From Salminus brasiliensis (Eukaryota > Chordata > Actinopteri > Characiformes > Bryconidae): 64,000 bases of DNA. The stretch covers positions 5,982,321 to 6,046,320 of the forward strand of contig NC_132897.1 in assembly GCF_030463535.1 (NCBI RefSeq), in the 5' to 3' direction. Positions 13,598 to 22,751 of this stretch are shown one piece after another (within the stretch, counting starts at the first letter, position 1; each line of letters begins with the position of its first letter). The notes under the pieces were generated by a model, which was not told the DNA's origin, made no database searches, and was given only the letters and a program-made list of their open reading frames with translations. The position numbers and the translations under genes were made by a program.

Positions 13598-16500
13598 TGT
13601 CTTGTTCCAGGAAATCAGGCATCAGCATCATTCATCCTGCTTGAGGAGAGAGTGTCCCTCAGCCCGCCTGATGCAGAGAAAGGCTGGTCTGTAGCTGAGT
13701 GCTGGAACCGCTTTCCACCAGCTAATCTGTTCCCCTCTGATTCTTCTTTCATTCTCAGAGAGTGATGATGCAGATAGTTCAGGAGCTGTGCCGCAGACCG
13801 GGACTCAACAAATGTGGCTTTGAAATGCCCACGATATACATCCCCAATCCACAGAAAGTAAGACATTTCTATTAGATACAGTAAAGCACTACAGTCCATT
13901 TCTCTCTCTCTGTTTATTATGTAAATGTTTATTTTGCTCTTTATTCTTTTTCTGCTTTCACACTACATTTCATTAAGAAGGTGATCTATCTGTCCATTCA
14001 TATATCCGCCCACTCATACACCCATCTATCCACCTGACCCATCCAAAACCCACCCACCCACTTGACCACTCACCCATCCACCTATTTTACTACCCACCCA
14101 CCGTCTCATCCAGCCAGCCACCTATTCACCAAACCCTATCCAGCCACCTATCTAAAAACCACCCACCCAAAAGCCACCTATCTACCCGACCACCCAGTGA
14201 TCCATCCAACCACCTGTCCATCCACAAATCCAGCCACTCATCCACCCATCCATCCACCCACCCACCTACCCATCTACGCACCTGTCCATCCACCAATCCA
14301 GCCACTTACCACCCACCTGCCCATCCACCAATCCAGCCACTCATCCACCCATCCACCCATCCATCCACCCACCCACCTGTCCATCCTCCCATCCACCCAT
14401 CCATCCACCCACCCACCTGTCCATCCTCCCATCCAGCCACTCATCCACCCAACCTCCCATCTACCCACCTGTTCATCCACAAATCCAGCCACTCATCCAC
14501 CCATCCATCCACCCACCCACCTGTCCATCCACCCATCCAGCCACTCATCCACCCAACCACCCATCTACCCACCTGTCCATCCAGCCACTCATCCACCCAT
14601 CCATTCACCCACCCACCTGCCCATCCACCAATCCAGCCACTCATCCACCCATCCATCCACCCGTCCACCTGTCCATCCACCCATCCAGCCACTCATCCAC
14701 CCAACCACCCATCTACCCACCTGTCCATCCACCAATCCAGCCACTCATCCACCTATCCATCCACCCACCCACCTGTCCATCCACCCATCCAGCCACTCAT
14801 CCACCCAACCACCCATCTACCCACCTGTCCATCCACCAGTCCAGCCACTCATCCACCCACCCATCCACCCACCCATACATCCATCTATCCATCATTTTAT
14901 TTTGGATCCAATGTGCAAGGAGAGCATACAAACAACAAATAAATTAACTCATAATACTCATAATAGGTGGTGTTGCAAAATGAAATAACCACACTATCTA
15001 AATGACAAATAGATGAATTAGACATAACATTACATAAAGCAACCAACTATTCATTATTTTTAACAAGTGCAGTTAACTCTACAATGGTCCATTGTGGTAC
15101 GGGTGTAGATAGTACAGTGTCATGCAAGGAAGATTAATAATAATAACAGTAATGCTAATAATAGCAATAATAATAGTGTAAATTCAATACAGATATCTAC
15201 ACTGACAGAATCACAGTTGACTAAGAGCACTACGGCTGATCAGTTGCCTTGTGGACGTAAAGGGGCAGAGCTAGTTGTTGGTAAGACTGAGTGTAGCTGG
15301 TGATGAATCTCAGTGAGGGTTGAGAGACAGTGTGCATCACTCTCTCTGCACTGGGGAGTGAGATATGAGTAACTGCATGCCTGTCCGCTGCAGCTGCTGC
15401 GTCAGAGGAAACGGATTTATGCCTTGCTCTGCAGCAGCGCTCCTGTCAGCAGAGAATTCCCTCAGCAGGGCCGGGTCTGTCCTCACTGGAGCCATTCTGA
15501 AGCTGAAAACGCCTCCTGCTTCTGTAGCATAGCGCTGAGAACCTTCTTTGTAGGTTGAGCTGAGATTAGTTTAATGGCAGTGTAATATTAGTTTAGATCA
15601 CAGAAAAACTAAATATCCTCACCTTAAATTAAAAAAGGGTGTACCAATAGAAAGGGGAGCTCTGGGGTAGCTGCATGTGGGCCTAAGGTCACAGAGCCCA
15701 GTGCCACTGCTGTTGAGTACTGTGGAGTTCTCTGGAGTGATGGAGCTTCACCCAATACCTGAGACTAAGTGGTTTTTATGATCCAGAGCTAAACATCCAA
15801 CATCACTTACATGTGCTTGACCTCACTCATGACCTCATGTCTGCTCTCATTTTTGTGTGTTTGTCTGTGTGTGTGTGTCCATGCAGCAGAGCAGGTGTGT
15901 GAACCAGATCGACGAAGTGTGTGAGACAATAGAGAAGAGCATTAACCAAGCTGTGCAGAAGACTCTTGACCAGCTGGAGAAAGACTGTGACCTCATCACC
16001 TCCACTATCAACAATAAGCTGGCCCAGGACAGGTCAGACACGTCCCTTTCCAGCCTTCACCTCATCCTCGTCTCCTCTCTGCTTACACTGTGCACTGCGT
16101 TACATTTAAATAGGCTAGTAATTATAACTTGCAGGCTGCACCCTTAAAAAAGGCTCTTCAAGGGGTTTTTAGTGAAGGCAGTGGCTCTATGCCCAGTTTA
16201 ATGGCCCAGTCTTTTAGGACCATGTGTGAAAGAACCTTTTTCCAGTACTTTATAGAGAGCCCTTTAGAGTGTAGCAGTTGCGTTCACATAGTATGTCCCC
16301 ATACCGAACCTGTCAGACTGTTGGACTCTGCATCCCCTGCTCCTGGGACATGCTGCTTGCCATCAGCAGCCAGAGTCTGAGAGAGCACAATTGGCCTTGG
16401 CATTGGCACTGTGTCTTTAACTGATGAGGATTATCCCCACTCTTACATGACTGTGGGTAGCGACCCTCTCAACATTAATGTTACCGTTGGTGGCCACAGC

Positions 16501-17747
16501 GATGTATGAAGCAGAACACTCTCTGATTGGCTCCTTTCTACCCTGACTGCTAGCCCCGCCTCCACACACTCACCATTGTATCAATCAGTATTGATAATGA
16601 GGCTGGATATACAGTATAAAACTATTATAAAACTAAAATATAACATTTTATCAGATAATAATATCAATAATTACAGTTTTTATGCCCTTTAAATTGGTTT
16701 CCATATTAACCGCATATTTGTTGGGCTCTAATCCTTATACACTTACTATCAAGACTCCTGCAAATACATTACCTTTATTAAAATCTCACATGACTGGTAG
16801 AGCTCGACCAATATATTGATTGGCTGATAATATCAGCTGACTAAGCCAGGGTCTTGCTGGTATTGAGATAATTGTAGTGCCATTGCAGAGATTGCCATCG
16901 TTATTTGGTTGCAGCTGTTGTATAGGTGTCTGGAAGCCACGCTTTCTTCCAGGAGTGCTGGCTACCTGGTGATGCTTCATCAGCAGCAGTTTGAAAAACA
17001 TGTTTCACATGTGTTGGAGGAGACGGGCTGGTCTTCACCCTCCTAGTGATGGGGGGAGGGGTCATATGAATGGGGATTGGGTAATTAGCCTTGCAAATTG
17101 TGTAGAAAATGGGGTAAAAATAGAATTACATTCTAAAAAAGCAGCCTAAAATGGTACTTCAGAGTGATGGCATAGAAAAAATATATACATATATGGCATA
17201 TATAGAAACCTTTCAGTGGATAATACTTGTAAATGTGATGCAGTATGAAGAACCTTTTGAAAGCCTATCTTCAGCTATTTTAACCATGAACCGCTGAGGA
17301 ACTAAGGTGTCAGCTTGTATTTTTCCAGCCCTGGCTAGAAGACCCAGCTCATGGTCTCCCTGCCTGTTGTCTCTCCCTGCAGGGCTAACGTGAGCTATAA
17401 TAAGAGCAGCTGCATTAACTCTTTCCTATGTGGACTGTTGGCGTTCTTCCTCCCCACGCTCTTCATCACCAGCTTTCTTGTCACCACCTTCGCCCCGGAG
17501 GACCTGGACACTCTGCTGGGGGAAGGGCTCGCCAGAGTTCTCACTGTGTCTACGGTATAGTCTACATATTTGTAGTGCTATCACACTATCACACGAAAAC
17601 CTCATATCTCCAAAATGGGAACTTTATCTTCTTAACTTTCAATGGAAATAAGAAACAAAACATATATTTGCTCGGTTTGGAGCATTTCTATTGGTCCATT
17701 CATCATGGCATGTATAGAAATTGCTTCTGATTTATAGAGATTTCTGC

Positions 17748-17810
<63 letters not shown>

Positions 17811-19875
17811 CTCCACCAGGGAATAGTGATGTATCTGTGGGAGTGGATCCCTGAAGACGGGCAGTTAGTTTCTGTCATCATCTTTGGAGCGATGTGCTAC
17901 TTTTTCTTGTTTCTCGCCAGGTATTTTGCACGGTGAGTGAAGTCCATACATGCTGCTGGGTGCAGACACTTTAGAGGCACAAGAGGGCGCCACTGCTCTA
18001 ATGATAAGTTCACGTGTTCAGGAGTCCCTTTAATAGGCCATTGCTTAGTGTGCTGGATTTCTGTACAGTATGACTTATACTCACTCTTAAAAATAAAGAT
18101 GCTACAGAGGTTCTTCACATGTACAGATTATTCAATTATCCTTCAATGAAAGTACCTGTAAAACTAATTTAATATGTTAAGTAATTTTGGAGCATTTCTA
18201 TTGGTTCTATTGGTATTCGGACACATTGTAAAGGACAACCACCAAATTCAAATGATTAATTATATTAAGTCAAAAATTGGCCGCTATGAGTTACTCACTG
18301 AAGTGTATCATCAGCTCTATGAAATATACAGTAGATATAGACTTCTCTATATAACTCACCCCAGTGCTGTTTCAACCTGTCGCCTGGATCAGCCTTTAAT
18401 AATGCCTTAATCTGTGCCCTATACCTCAGTCTCAGCTTCATCACCCTTTAGCATTTGATTGACATGTCTTTGTGTTTTCTGTCCCCTCAACAGCCAAGGC
18501 TGTAAGACTCTCACAAAGAAAGAGAAGAAGAATCTGATGGAGTGCAGTGAGTATGTTCAGGATGTCATCAAAGCCAAAAAGGTAAGACTTTAGCATCTAT
18601 AGATACCTAGATAGAAGATAGTTCGGACATATATAAACATATGACTGGTAGAGCTCGACCAATATATTGATTGGCTGATAATATCAGCTGACTAAGCCAG
18701 GGTTTTGCTGGTATTGAGATAATAGTAGTGTCATCGCAGAGATTGCCATTGTTATTTGGTTGCGGCTTTGCCGGGGTTCGACCTCTGAGTCTTTTGATGA
18801 TAACATGAAACCTTAGACAGTTCATCTCCCAGTTTGATCATTCAGTTCTGCTGTGTAACCGCAGCAACCCACTCAACGTTAATGCTTTAATTGGTTGCCA
18901 CAGTGATGTATGAAGCAGAACAGTCTCTGATCTCTGCATCTAACTAAGCCCCGCCTCCACACACTCGCTATTGACAATCCCCAACATGTATTTTACAATA
19001 TTGATAATGAGGCTGGATATACAGTATGAAACTATTATAAAACTAAAATATAACATTTTATCAGATAATAATATCAATAATTACAGTTTTTATGCCCTTT
19101 AAATTGGTTTCCATATCAACCGCATATTTGTTGGGCTCTAATCCTTATATACTTACTATCAAGACTCCTGCAAATACATTACCTTTATTAAAATCTCACA
19201 TGACTGGTAGAGCTTGACCAATATATTGATTGGCTGATAATATCAGCTGACTAAGCCAGGGTTTTGCTGGTATTGAGATAATAGTAGTGCCATCGCAGAG
19301 ATTGCCATCGTTATTTGGTTGCGGCTTTGCCGGGGTTCGACCTCTGAGTCTTTTGATGATGACGTGAAACCTTAGACAGTTCACCCCTATGTGAGTTGCC
19401 CCCAGTTTACCTATCCTAATCCTATCCTATTGCGCCCTCTAGAGGTTGAGCGACCCTCTCAACGTTAATACTTCCATTGGTGGCCACAGCGATATACGAG
19501 ACAGAACAGTCTCTGATTGGCTCCTTGCTACCCTGCCTGCATCTAACTAAGCCCCGCCTCCACATACTCACCATTGTATCGTTCAGTATTGATATTGAGG
19601 GTGGATATACAGTATAAAACTATTATAAAACTAAAATATATGAAAATTATCTGCTAATATTATCAGTAATTACAATTTGTATTTCCCCCTAAAATTGGTA
19701 TGGGCCGCATATTTGTCCTTATACAGTAGCTATCAAGGCTCAGTTTTATGATGTTTAGATGATTGTCAGCATTTGGCGGCTTTTGTTGTATGAGGAGTGT
19801 GTTTGTGTCTTTTGTAAACAGAGGAAGCTGTATGAAGAATATCTCCAGCAGTGTGCAGCAGAATACGACTTCTGA
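1491..19875 (+). CDS. EHD/sarcalumenin-like dynamin-type GTPase with C-terminal membrane hairpin (12 coding exons, 449 aa)
   Basis: Exons are 1491-1605, 3583-3694, 3960-4053, 6846-6900, 13142-13282, 13390-13550, 13759-13857, 15887-16032, 17383-17554, 17820-17932, 18494-18581 and 19822-19875. All introns are GT-AG, and the joined 1350 nt read through to TGA. The G1/P-loop is GNHSAGKSS at residues 64-72, G3 is DTPG at 150-153, and G4 is SKAD at 214-217 (EHD proteins have NKAD there). A helical segment follows at about 225-308, then hydrophobic segments at about 322-343 and 381-398, then a lysine-rich tail ending EYDF. There is no signal peptide, EH domain or acidic N-terminus, so it is neither a canonical EHD1-4 protein nor sarcalumenin. 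By family analogy it should bind and hydrolyse GTP and remodel or tether a membrane, with the GTPase domain in the cytosol; the exact function and membrane are unknown. Introns are rich in tandem repeats. The family assignment is confident; the absence of a gene symbol reflects real uncertainty. Confidence 0.88.
1762..1792. repeat. (GA)n microsatellite
   Basis: About 15 uninterrupted AG/GA dinucleotides in intron 1 of the GTPase gene. Confidence 0.95.
2030..2365 (+). mobile_element. MITE family A copy, 5'-truncated
   Basis: Matches the second half of an element repeated throughout the window. Diagnostic words are CCAGAGAACACAGTT, CCACTGCTCCACAGCTCAAT, GGGGGGCTTTATACCCCTCT, GAGAGTCCTATTCTATTGGC and the right end GGACATGTAGTGTA. 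No coding capacity. Confidence 0.85.
2453..2850 (-). mobile_element. Internally deleted Tc1/mariner-like derivative
   Basis: Contains GGCATGGACTCC, ACGTTAGCAGCAGATCC, GGACCCAGTCGGCTAGCCATGG and the right end AATGTTCTGGCTGATCGGT. These correspond to the ends of a common fish Tc1-like element whose transposase would run on the - strand. Most of the transposase is deleted. A sister copy lies at 52385-52975 and a fragment at 58515-58610. Confidence 0.7.
2958..3310 (+). repeat. SINE-like dispersed repeat (type B)
   Basis: Starts CCCCAATTTGGTGCTGCCA, continues through CTAGCACTAGCAATGCTCCCGACA, and ends in a C-rich run with GGCCACAGTGGTAGCG. A second copy at 23098-23462 is clearly alignable, and that copy retains a GATTCGAACTCGGGAT-type B-box-like segment. 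tRNA-derived ancestry is inferred. Confidence 0.65.
3583..3694 (+). CDS. GTPase exon 2 (residues 39-75, P-loop)
   Basis: Acceptor CTTCAG|GTCTTG and donor AACTG|GTAACA. Encodes the beta-strand KKIIVMIM followed by the P-loop GNHSAGKSS, the clearest GTPase signature in the gene. Confidence 0.93.
3960..4053 (+). CDS. GTPase exon 3 (residues 76-107, switch I region)
   Basis: Acceptor TTTCAG|GTACGT and donor ACC|GTAAGC. Encodes [20 protein letters not shown] and onward. The threonines at 91 and 95 are candidates for the G2/switch I position. Confidence 0.92.
4520..4640. repeat. Tandem pair, GTGGTTCTCA...CAGGGACCCCCAGATGGTCCACA
   Basis: Two adjacent copies of a roughly 55 bp unit in intron 3. Another CAAAGTGTGGTCCGGGACCCCC word near 24110 appears to be the same dispersed repeat. 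Confidence 0.75.
4900..6060. repeat. Complex minisatellite, about 240 bp higher-order unit
   Basis: Nested tandem repeats in intron 3. The short unit is around GGAGTGATGGAGCTCCATCCAATAGCC. The longer unit joins it to TTTAGGGATAGGTTAGAGTG, TGTGATCCAAAACTAATCACC and CATCAGCTCCTCACCTCAC. Nearly identical long copies run at about 5330-5540, 5525-5750 and 5715-5930. Confidence 0.9.
6300..6692. repeat. Cluster of (TG)n, (TC)n and (GA)n microsatellites
   Basis: (TG)n near 6300-6320, (TC)n-rich at 6430-6490, (GA)n at 6560-6590 and a long (GA)n at about 6640-6692. The cluster lies in intron 3, about 150 bp upstream of exon 4. Confidence 0.95.
6846..6900 (+). CDS. GTPase exon 4 (residues 108-125)
   Basis: Acceptor TTCCAG|GGCAAT and donor AAAG|GTAGGA. 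Encodes [18 protein letters not shown]. The exon is short, but phase and reading frame match both neighbours. Confidence 0.88.
7355..7705. repeat. (CTGT)n/(CTAT)n tetranucleotide array
   Basis: About 350 bp of CTGT and TCTA/CTAT tetranucleotides in intron 4. Open frames across it read C-L-S-V repeats and are artefacts. Confidence 0.95.
7747..7795. repeat. (AT)n(GT)n compound microsatellite
   Basis: A TA run is followed directly by about 14 GT dinucleotides. Confidence 0.95.
8470..9560. repeat. Degenerate minisatellite with unit ACCAGTATGCACCAGTTA
   Basis: About 45-55 bp units of the form CCAGTATGCACCAGTTA, GGCCATAAATAAATGCACC and TTTTACCAGCATGCACC repeat through about 1.1 kb of intron 4. 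Copies have diverged by many substitutions and small indels, so the array is old. Confidence 0.88.
9561..12420. other. Intron 4, no gene seen
   Basis: Mostly unique sequence with a G homopolymer at about 11550-11567. The short open frames on both strands have no recognisable domains or splice context. A MITE-like GGTTCTTTACAGAACC word lies near 10740. Confidence 0.6.
12427..12496. repeat. (TA)n microsatellite
   Basis: About 70 bp of perfect TA dinucleotides in intron 4. Confidence 0.97.
13142..13282 (+). CDS. GTPase exon 5 (residues 126-172, G3 DTPG)
   Basis: Acceptor TTGTAG|GTGTCA and donor TTTG|GTAAGA. Encodes [17 protein letters not shown], the Walker B/G3 motif typical of dynamin-type GTPases, followed by YPFDVNSAI. 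Confidence 0.94.
13341..13380. repeat. (GT)n microsatellite next to the exon 6 acceptor
   Basis: About 20 GT dinucleotides end around 10 bp before the acceptor at 13389. A second (GT)n lies at 13565-13598, just after the exon 6 donor. Confidence 0.95.
13390..13550 (+). CDS. GTPase exon 6 (residues 173-226, G4 SKAD)
   Basis: Acceptor GTTCAG|GCGAGC and donor ACAG|GTGGGT. Encodes [10 protein letters not shown] and later [12 protein letters not shown]. The SKAD tetrapeptide sits where EHD proteins carry NKAD. A (GT)n tract ends immediately before the acceptor and another begins shortly after the donor. Confidence 0.94.
13759..13857 (+). CDS. GTPase exon 7 (residues 227-259)
   Basis: Acceptor TCTCAG|AGAGTG and donor AAA|GTAAGA. 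Encodes [20 protein letters not shown] and onward, then IPNP, which matches the region after G4 in the EHD/sarcalumenin group. Confidence 0.92.
13985..14895. repeat. CCATCCACC-type satellite array
   Basis: About 900 bp of CCAT/CCAC tetranucleotide-derived repeats with a higher-order unit containing CCAGCCACTCATCCACCC and ACCCATCTACCCACCTGTCC. A 308-codon H/P/T-rich open frame on the + strand and W/G-rich frames on the - strand follow from the repeat and are not called genes. Lies in intron 7. Confidence 0.93.
15887..16032 (+). CDS. GTPase exon 8 (residues 260-307, helical stalk)
   Basis: Acceptor CATGCAG|CAGAGC, a tandem NAGNAG site that could shift the product by one glutamine. Donor is GACAG|GTCAGA. 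Encodes an amphipathic, probably coiled-coil helix with [13 protein letters not shown] and [11 protein letters not shown]. Confidence 0.92.
16310..16405 (-). repeat. Fragment of SINE-like type B repeat
   Basis: The sequence around GCCATCAGCAGCCAGAGTC and GCACAATTGGCC is the reverse complement of the tail region of the copies at 2958-3310 and 23098-23462. Confidence 0.6.
16440..16990 (+). repeat. Repeat T, copy 1 (intron 8)
   Basis: Contains ACAGTATAAAACTATTATAAAAC, ATAACATTTTATCAGATAAT and GGTAGAGCTCGACCAATATA. The same sequence recurs three times in intron 11 (18640-19725) in the same orientation. The GACCAATATATTGATTGGC word is self-complementary in part and looks like a DNA-transposon terminal region. 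Confidence 0.8.
17383..17554 (+). CDS. GTPase exon 9 (residues 308-365, first membrane segment)
   Basis: Acceptor CCTGCAG|GGCTAA and donor ACG|GTATAG. Encodes a hydrophobic run at about residues 322-343 ([18 protein letters not shown]), followed by an acidic loop. Confidence 0.92.
17749..17810. repeat. (TG)n microsatellite abutting the exon 10 acceptor
   Basis: About 30 TG dinucleotides end within 10 bp of CTCCACCAG|G, so the tract occupies the polypyrimidine/branch region of the intron. Confidence 0.95.
17820..17932 (+). CDS. GTPase exon 10 (residues 366-402, second membrane segment)
   Basis: Acceptor CACCAG|GGAATA directly after a long (TG)n tract, and donor GCACG|GTGAGT. Encodes [14 protein letters not shown], then a hydrophobic run ([17 protein letters not shown]) that completes the predicted hairpin. 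Confidence 0.92.
18494..18581 (+). CDS. GTPase exon 11 (residues 403-432, basic tail)
   Basis: Acceptor CAACAG|CCAAGG and donor AAAAAG|GTAAGA. Encodes a lysine-rich helix ([10 protein letters not shown]) just after the second hydrophobic segment, consistent with a cytosolic tail. Confidence 0.9.
18640..19725 (+). repeat. Repeat T array (intron 11)
   Basis: At least three partial copies of the same element as 16440-16990, head to tail: about 18640-18832, 18860-19385 and 19440-19725. They fill nearly all of the 1.24 kb intron between exons 11 and 12. Copies share CTAAGCCAGGG, ATTGCCATCGTTATTTGGTTG and CCTTAGACAGTTCA. Confidence 0.85.
19822..19875 (+). CDS. GTPase exon 12 (residues 433-449 and stop)
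   Basis: Acceptor TAAACAG|AGGAAG. Encodes [17 protein letters not shown] followed by TGA at 19873-19875. Confidence 0.9.
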   Translation, partial: RKLYEEYLQQCAAEYDF

Positions 19876-19928
19876 ACCAAGTACAAACCAGCGTGGAAGG
19901 CGTCTTCTGGTCAGTGGGCATTTTATAC

Positions 19929-19934
19929 AATAAA
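19929..19934 (+). terminator. Polyadenylation signal AATAAA for the GTPase gene
   Basis: A canonical AATAAA lies 54 nt after the stop codon, giving a very short 3' UTR if used. Another AATAAA near 21413 could serve a longer form. Confidence 0.6.
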
Positions 19935-20150
19935 ACACGTCTTTGAGGCAAGCGGTATGACCGTTCACAGTTAATGTATTTCTTCTATGTCACATGGGAG
20001 ACAGCTCTGTACTTCATGAATAGTAATAATACCCGGTGCCTTTGTTCGTTGTAATGTGAATGACTGAACGTATGTATGACAGAAAAAAATGTGACAAACA
20101 CATGACACCTCACTATGATCTTTAAAACCTGCCTTTATATTGCAATAATA

Positions 20151-20510
20151 CACTATATGGACAAAAGTATTGGGACATCTACAGGAGCATTTTTTCGAGG
20201 ACATCCTTGGGAGGTCTGGAGCTCTGCAGCTATTGACTCAGCAGAGCGATGGGGACCTATATGCACTATGCACTATGTTCTATGCTCAGCCCTGACCCCG
20301 CTCTGGAACCTTACGTGGTCTGACACTTGGTGGCCGAGTTGCTGTGAACCCTAAACGCTTCTATTTGTTTATAATGCCGCTCACAGTTGATGAAGATCTA
20401 AGGGGGAAGGAATTTTACCAACTCATTTTACACCTGTGGCAATGGGACTGCATGAAACACCGGAATTCAGTTATTAAGGGTTGTGTCCCAATACTTCTGT
20501 CCATATAGTG
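20151..20510 (+). mobile_element. Complete Tc1/mariner-type MITE with TA target duplication
   Basis: Left end CACTATATGGACAAAAGT and right end ending CTGTCCATATAGTG form terminal inverted repeats of about 28 bp, flanked on both sides by TA (20149-20150 and 20511-20512). The 360 bp interior has no transposase frame. A distantly similar interior is seen at 44305-44475. Confidence 0.85.
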
Positions 20511-20514
20511 TATA

Positions 20515-20515
<1 letters not shown>

Positions 20516-20576
<61 letters not shown>
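20516..20576. repeat. (TA)n microsatellite
   Basis: About 60 bp of TA dinucleotides begins right beside the MITE right end, a TA-rich site of the kind such elements target. Confidence 0.95.
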
Positions 20577-20578
<2 letters not shown>

Positions 20579-20650
20579 CATTTACTTAGTGTCAACAGTA
20601 TTGTTTACATGTCAATAAGCTGCACTGGCTCCTTGAAGCATTATGTGTAT

Positions 20651-20996
20651 ACTACATGTCCTAAAGTTTGTAGACACCTTCTAACCCAGTGTTTCTTCTG
20701 AAAACAAGGATATCAAAAGACGTTTTGAGACTCTACGTTTCTTGGAAAGGGGTTTTATATGTTAAAATACTGATGCTGTGGCTCCACTGCTCCACAGCCC
20801 AGTGCAGGGGGACTTTATACCCCTCTATGTTGTGCTTGAGGGACAGAAAGTGTCCAACTCCACCAGCAATGCATTTCTATGGAGATAATACAAGTTCATT
20901 GAGCAACTGAACATATGTATAAACAACAGGTGCAAGTTAATGTAGCAAAATGTACAATTTAGAAAGAGTGTCTGTACATTTGGATATGTAGTGTAT
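20651..20996 (+). mobile_element. MITE family A copy, degenerate
   Basis: Left ACTACATGTCC, interior GGCTCCACTGCTCCACAGCCC and CTTTATACCCCTCTA, right end GGATATGTAGTGTA. Confidence 0.7.
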
Positions 20997-20999
20997 CTG

Positions 21000-22745
21000 G
21001 GGTTGGGCATCTAGTACCAGTAGTTGCTTAAGCTGCCTGAAATCCACTGCAAAGAGTTTTAGGTAACTTCACGCACAGATGGAAGAAATTAAACACCTTT
21101 GTTGGCCTTAGAAGATGCAGCAGTTACAGAATGTGGCTTCAGATCAAATGAAACTGCCTTTTTGCTGGGTCAGGTCTTCTACGTTTTTTTAAGGTTTGTG
21201 GAAATGATTTTTTGTGTGTTCACTGTTGTGTGTTTTACTGTGTGCTGTGATTTCAGTGAGGTCAATTGAATTAACTGTGATAACTGATCAGTGAATTTGG
21301 AAACAAATTTCAGATTTAAGGCAACAGTGTAGTGTGTTTTGAGCTTTAATGAAACAGTTGTGGCCATTCTGGAAAACGAAAATGTGCATGTTATTTGTTG
21401 TAAAATAATTCAAATAAATTGTATTGACCTAAAATAAGAGATTCCCACTAGGAGTTGTAGTAATGTAAAGTAGTGTAATCCACATTCATGTACCAAAAGT
21501 CCATATTTAAAGACACTCCGTCTTTTAGGAAGTATGAAAAGCCTATATGAACACATGCCACATTGGTAAAACCCTTGTATCTCCATTTTTGCTTGTTTGA
21601 TACTTTTGCCGTTTTTGGCTTAAAGTAAATCCAGGCAGTTGTTGCTTACATTGTGTCAGAATTTCATGATAAATGAACCAATAGAAATGCTCCAAAATGA
21701 CTTGGAATACAAAATTTATGATTATATATATATATGAATGTAATCATATTATAATATTAATGATTAATAATTAAGAGGTGTGACCCAATACCTTTGTCCA
21801 TATAGTGTGTCACATATACATATATGTTTACTTGGCAATAAGCTGCACTGACTCAAACACTCCTTAAAGCAGTATGTGGATTTTTGGCATGTAAGCTACT
21901 ACTACTATGTCCAAAAGTTTGTAGACACCTCCTAAGCCAGTGTTTCTTCTGAACACAATCTTTTTACATTGACTTCCATTGAAAGTTAAGAGGTTTTTCT
22001 CCTCCTCCTCCTACTGTGAAGTTGCCATTTTAGAGATACAAGGTTTTTTTTAGCTCCTAGTGTGAAATCTGAGTCCCGTTTTTTGGAATTTGCATTACTG
22101 TGGGGTCCAGAGGTCTGGGATTTCCTTTATTTAATCCTGGAAATAAACAAAGTTATACATTTTCAATAATTATGAGTTATGAGACAGAAAGAATCAGAAA
22201 TTAATGCAAATTTGAAGCATTCTCATTGGTGCCCTCAGACTTTTGGACTCCACTGTATATCCAAGAACAACATTTCTGCCAATATCCCTCCATAGCACTT
22301 GTGAATTTTAGTGATAATTGATCACTGCAAAGATTGAACTTCTTAACCAAGCTCATGTAAACCTAACTATGAATTGTGCATCAAACTATTCTGAATATGG
22401 ATAGGCAGTTTGACCATTCTCAACAGTTATATAATATTTTCTGAACAGGCTCTAGAACCTGGTTTAGTATAGTGTGGAATACAGTGGCTATAGTATTGAT
22501 TCTTGTGTCCTGACTGTTCTATATTATGAATAACTTCATTTATTTTACGCATCTGTCAGCGTTTTCCTCCTGCCCTGCTCATTTCGGTGTTTTGTAGGCT
22601 GTAACACACCTGATTCAGCTCATCAGCTCACTCCCAGGTTAGGATGCGATGTGTTAAAGCAGATAAAACACTAAAATGTGCAACACCTGTTCCCAGTGGT
22701 CCAGGAGCAGGACCGATCTGGGACCTCCACACAGAGTTTCACAGT
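21000..22745. other. Convergent intergenic region, no gene seen
   Basis: AT-rich sequence with fragments of the TTGGAGCATTTCTATTGG repeat (about 21590-21720 reverse, 21960-22260 forward) and a MITE end near 21780. No open frame with recognisable domains. Confidence 0.6.
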
Positions 22746-22751
22746 TCTTTA

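Noticed and set aside
14062..14988. 308-codon H/P/T-rich frame and W/G-rich antisense frames
   Set aside because: They arise from the stop-free CCATCCACC satellite; no homology or splicing support.
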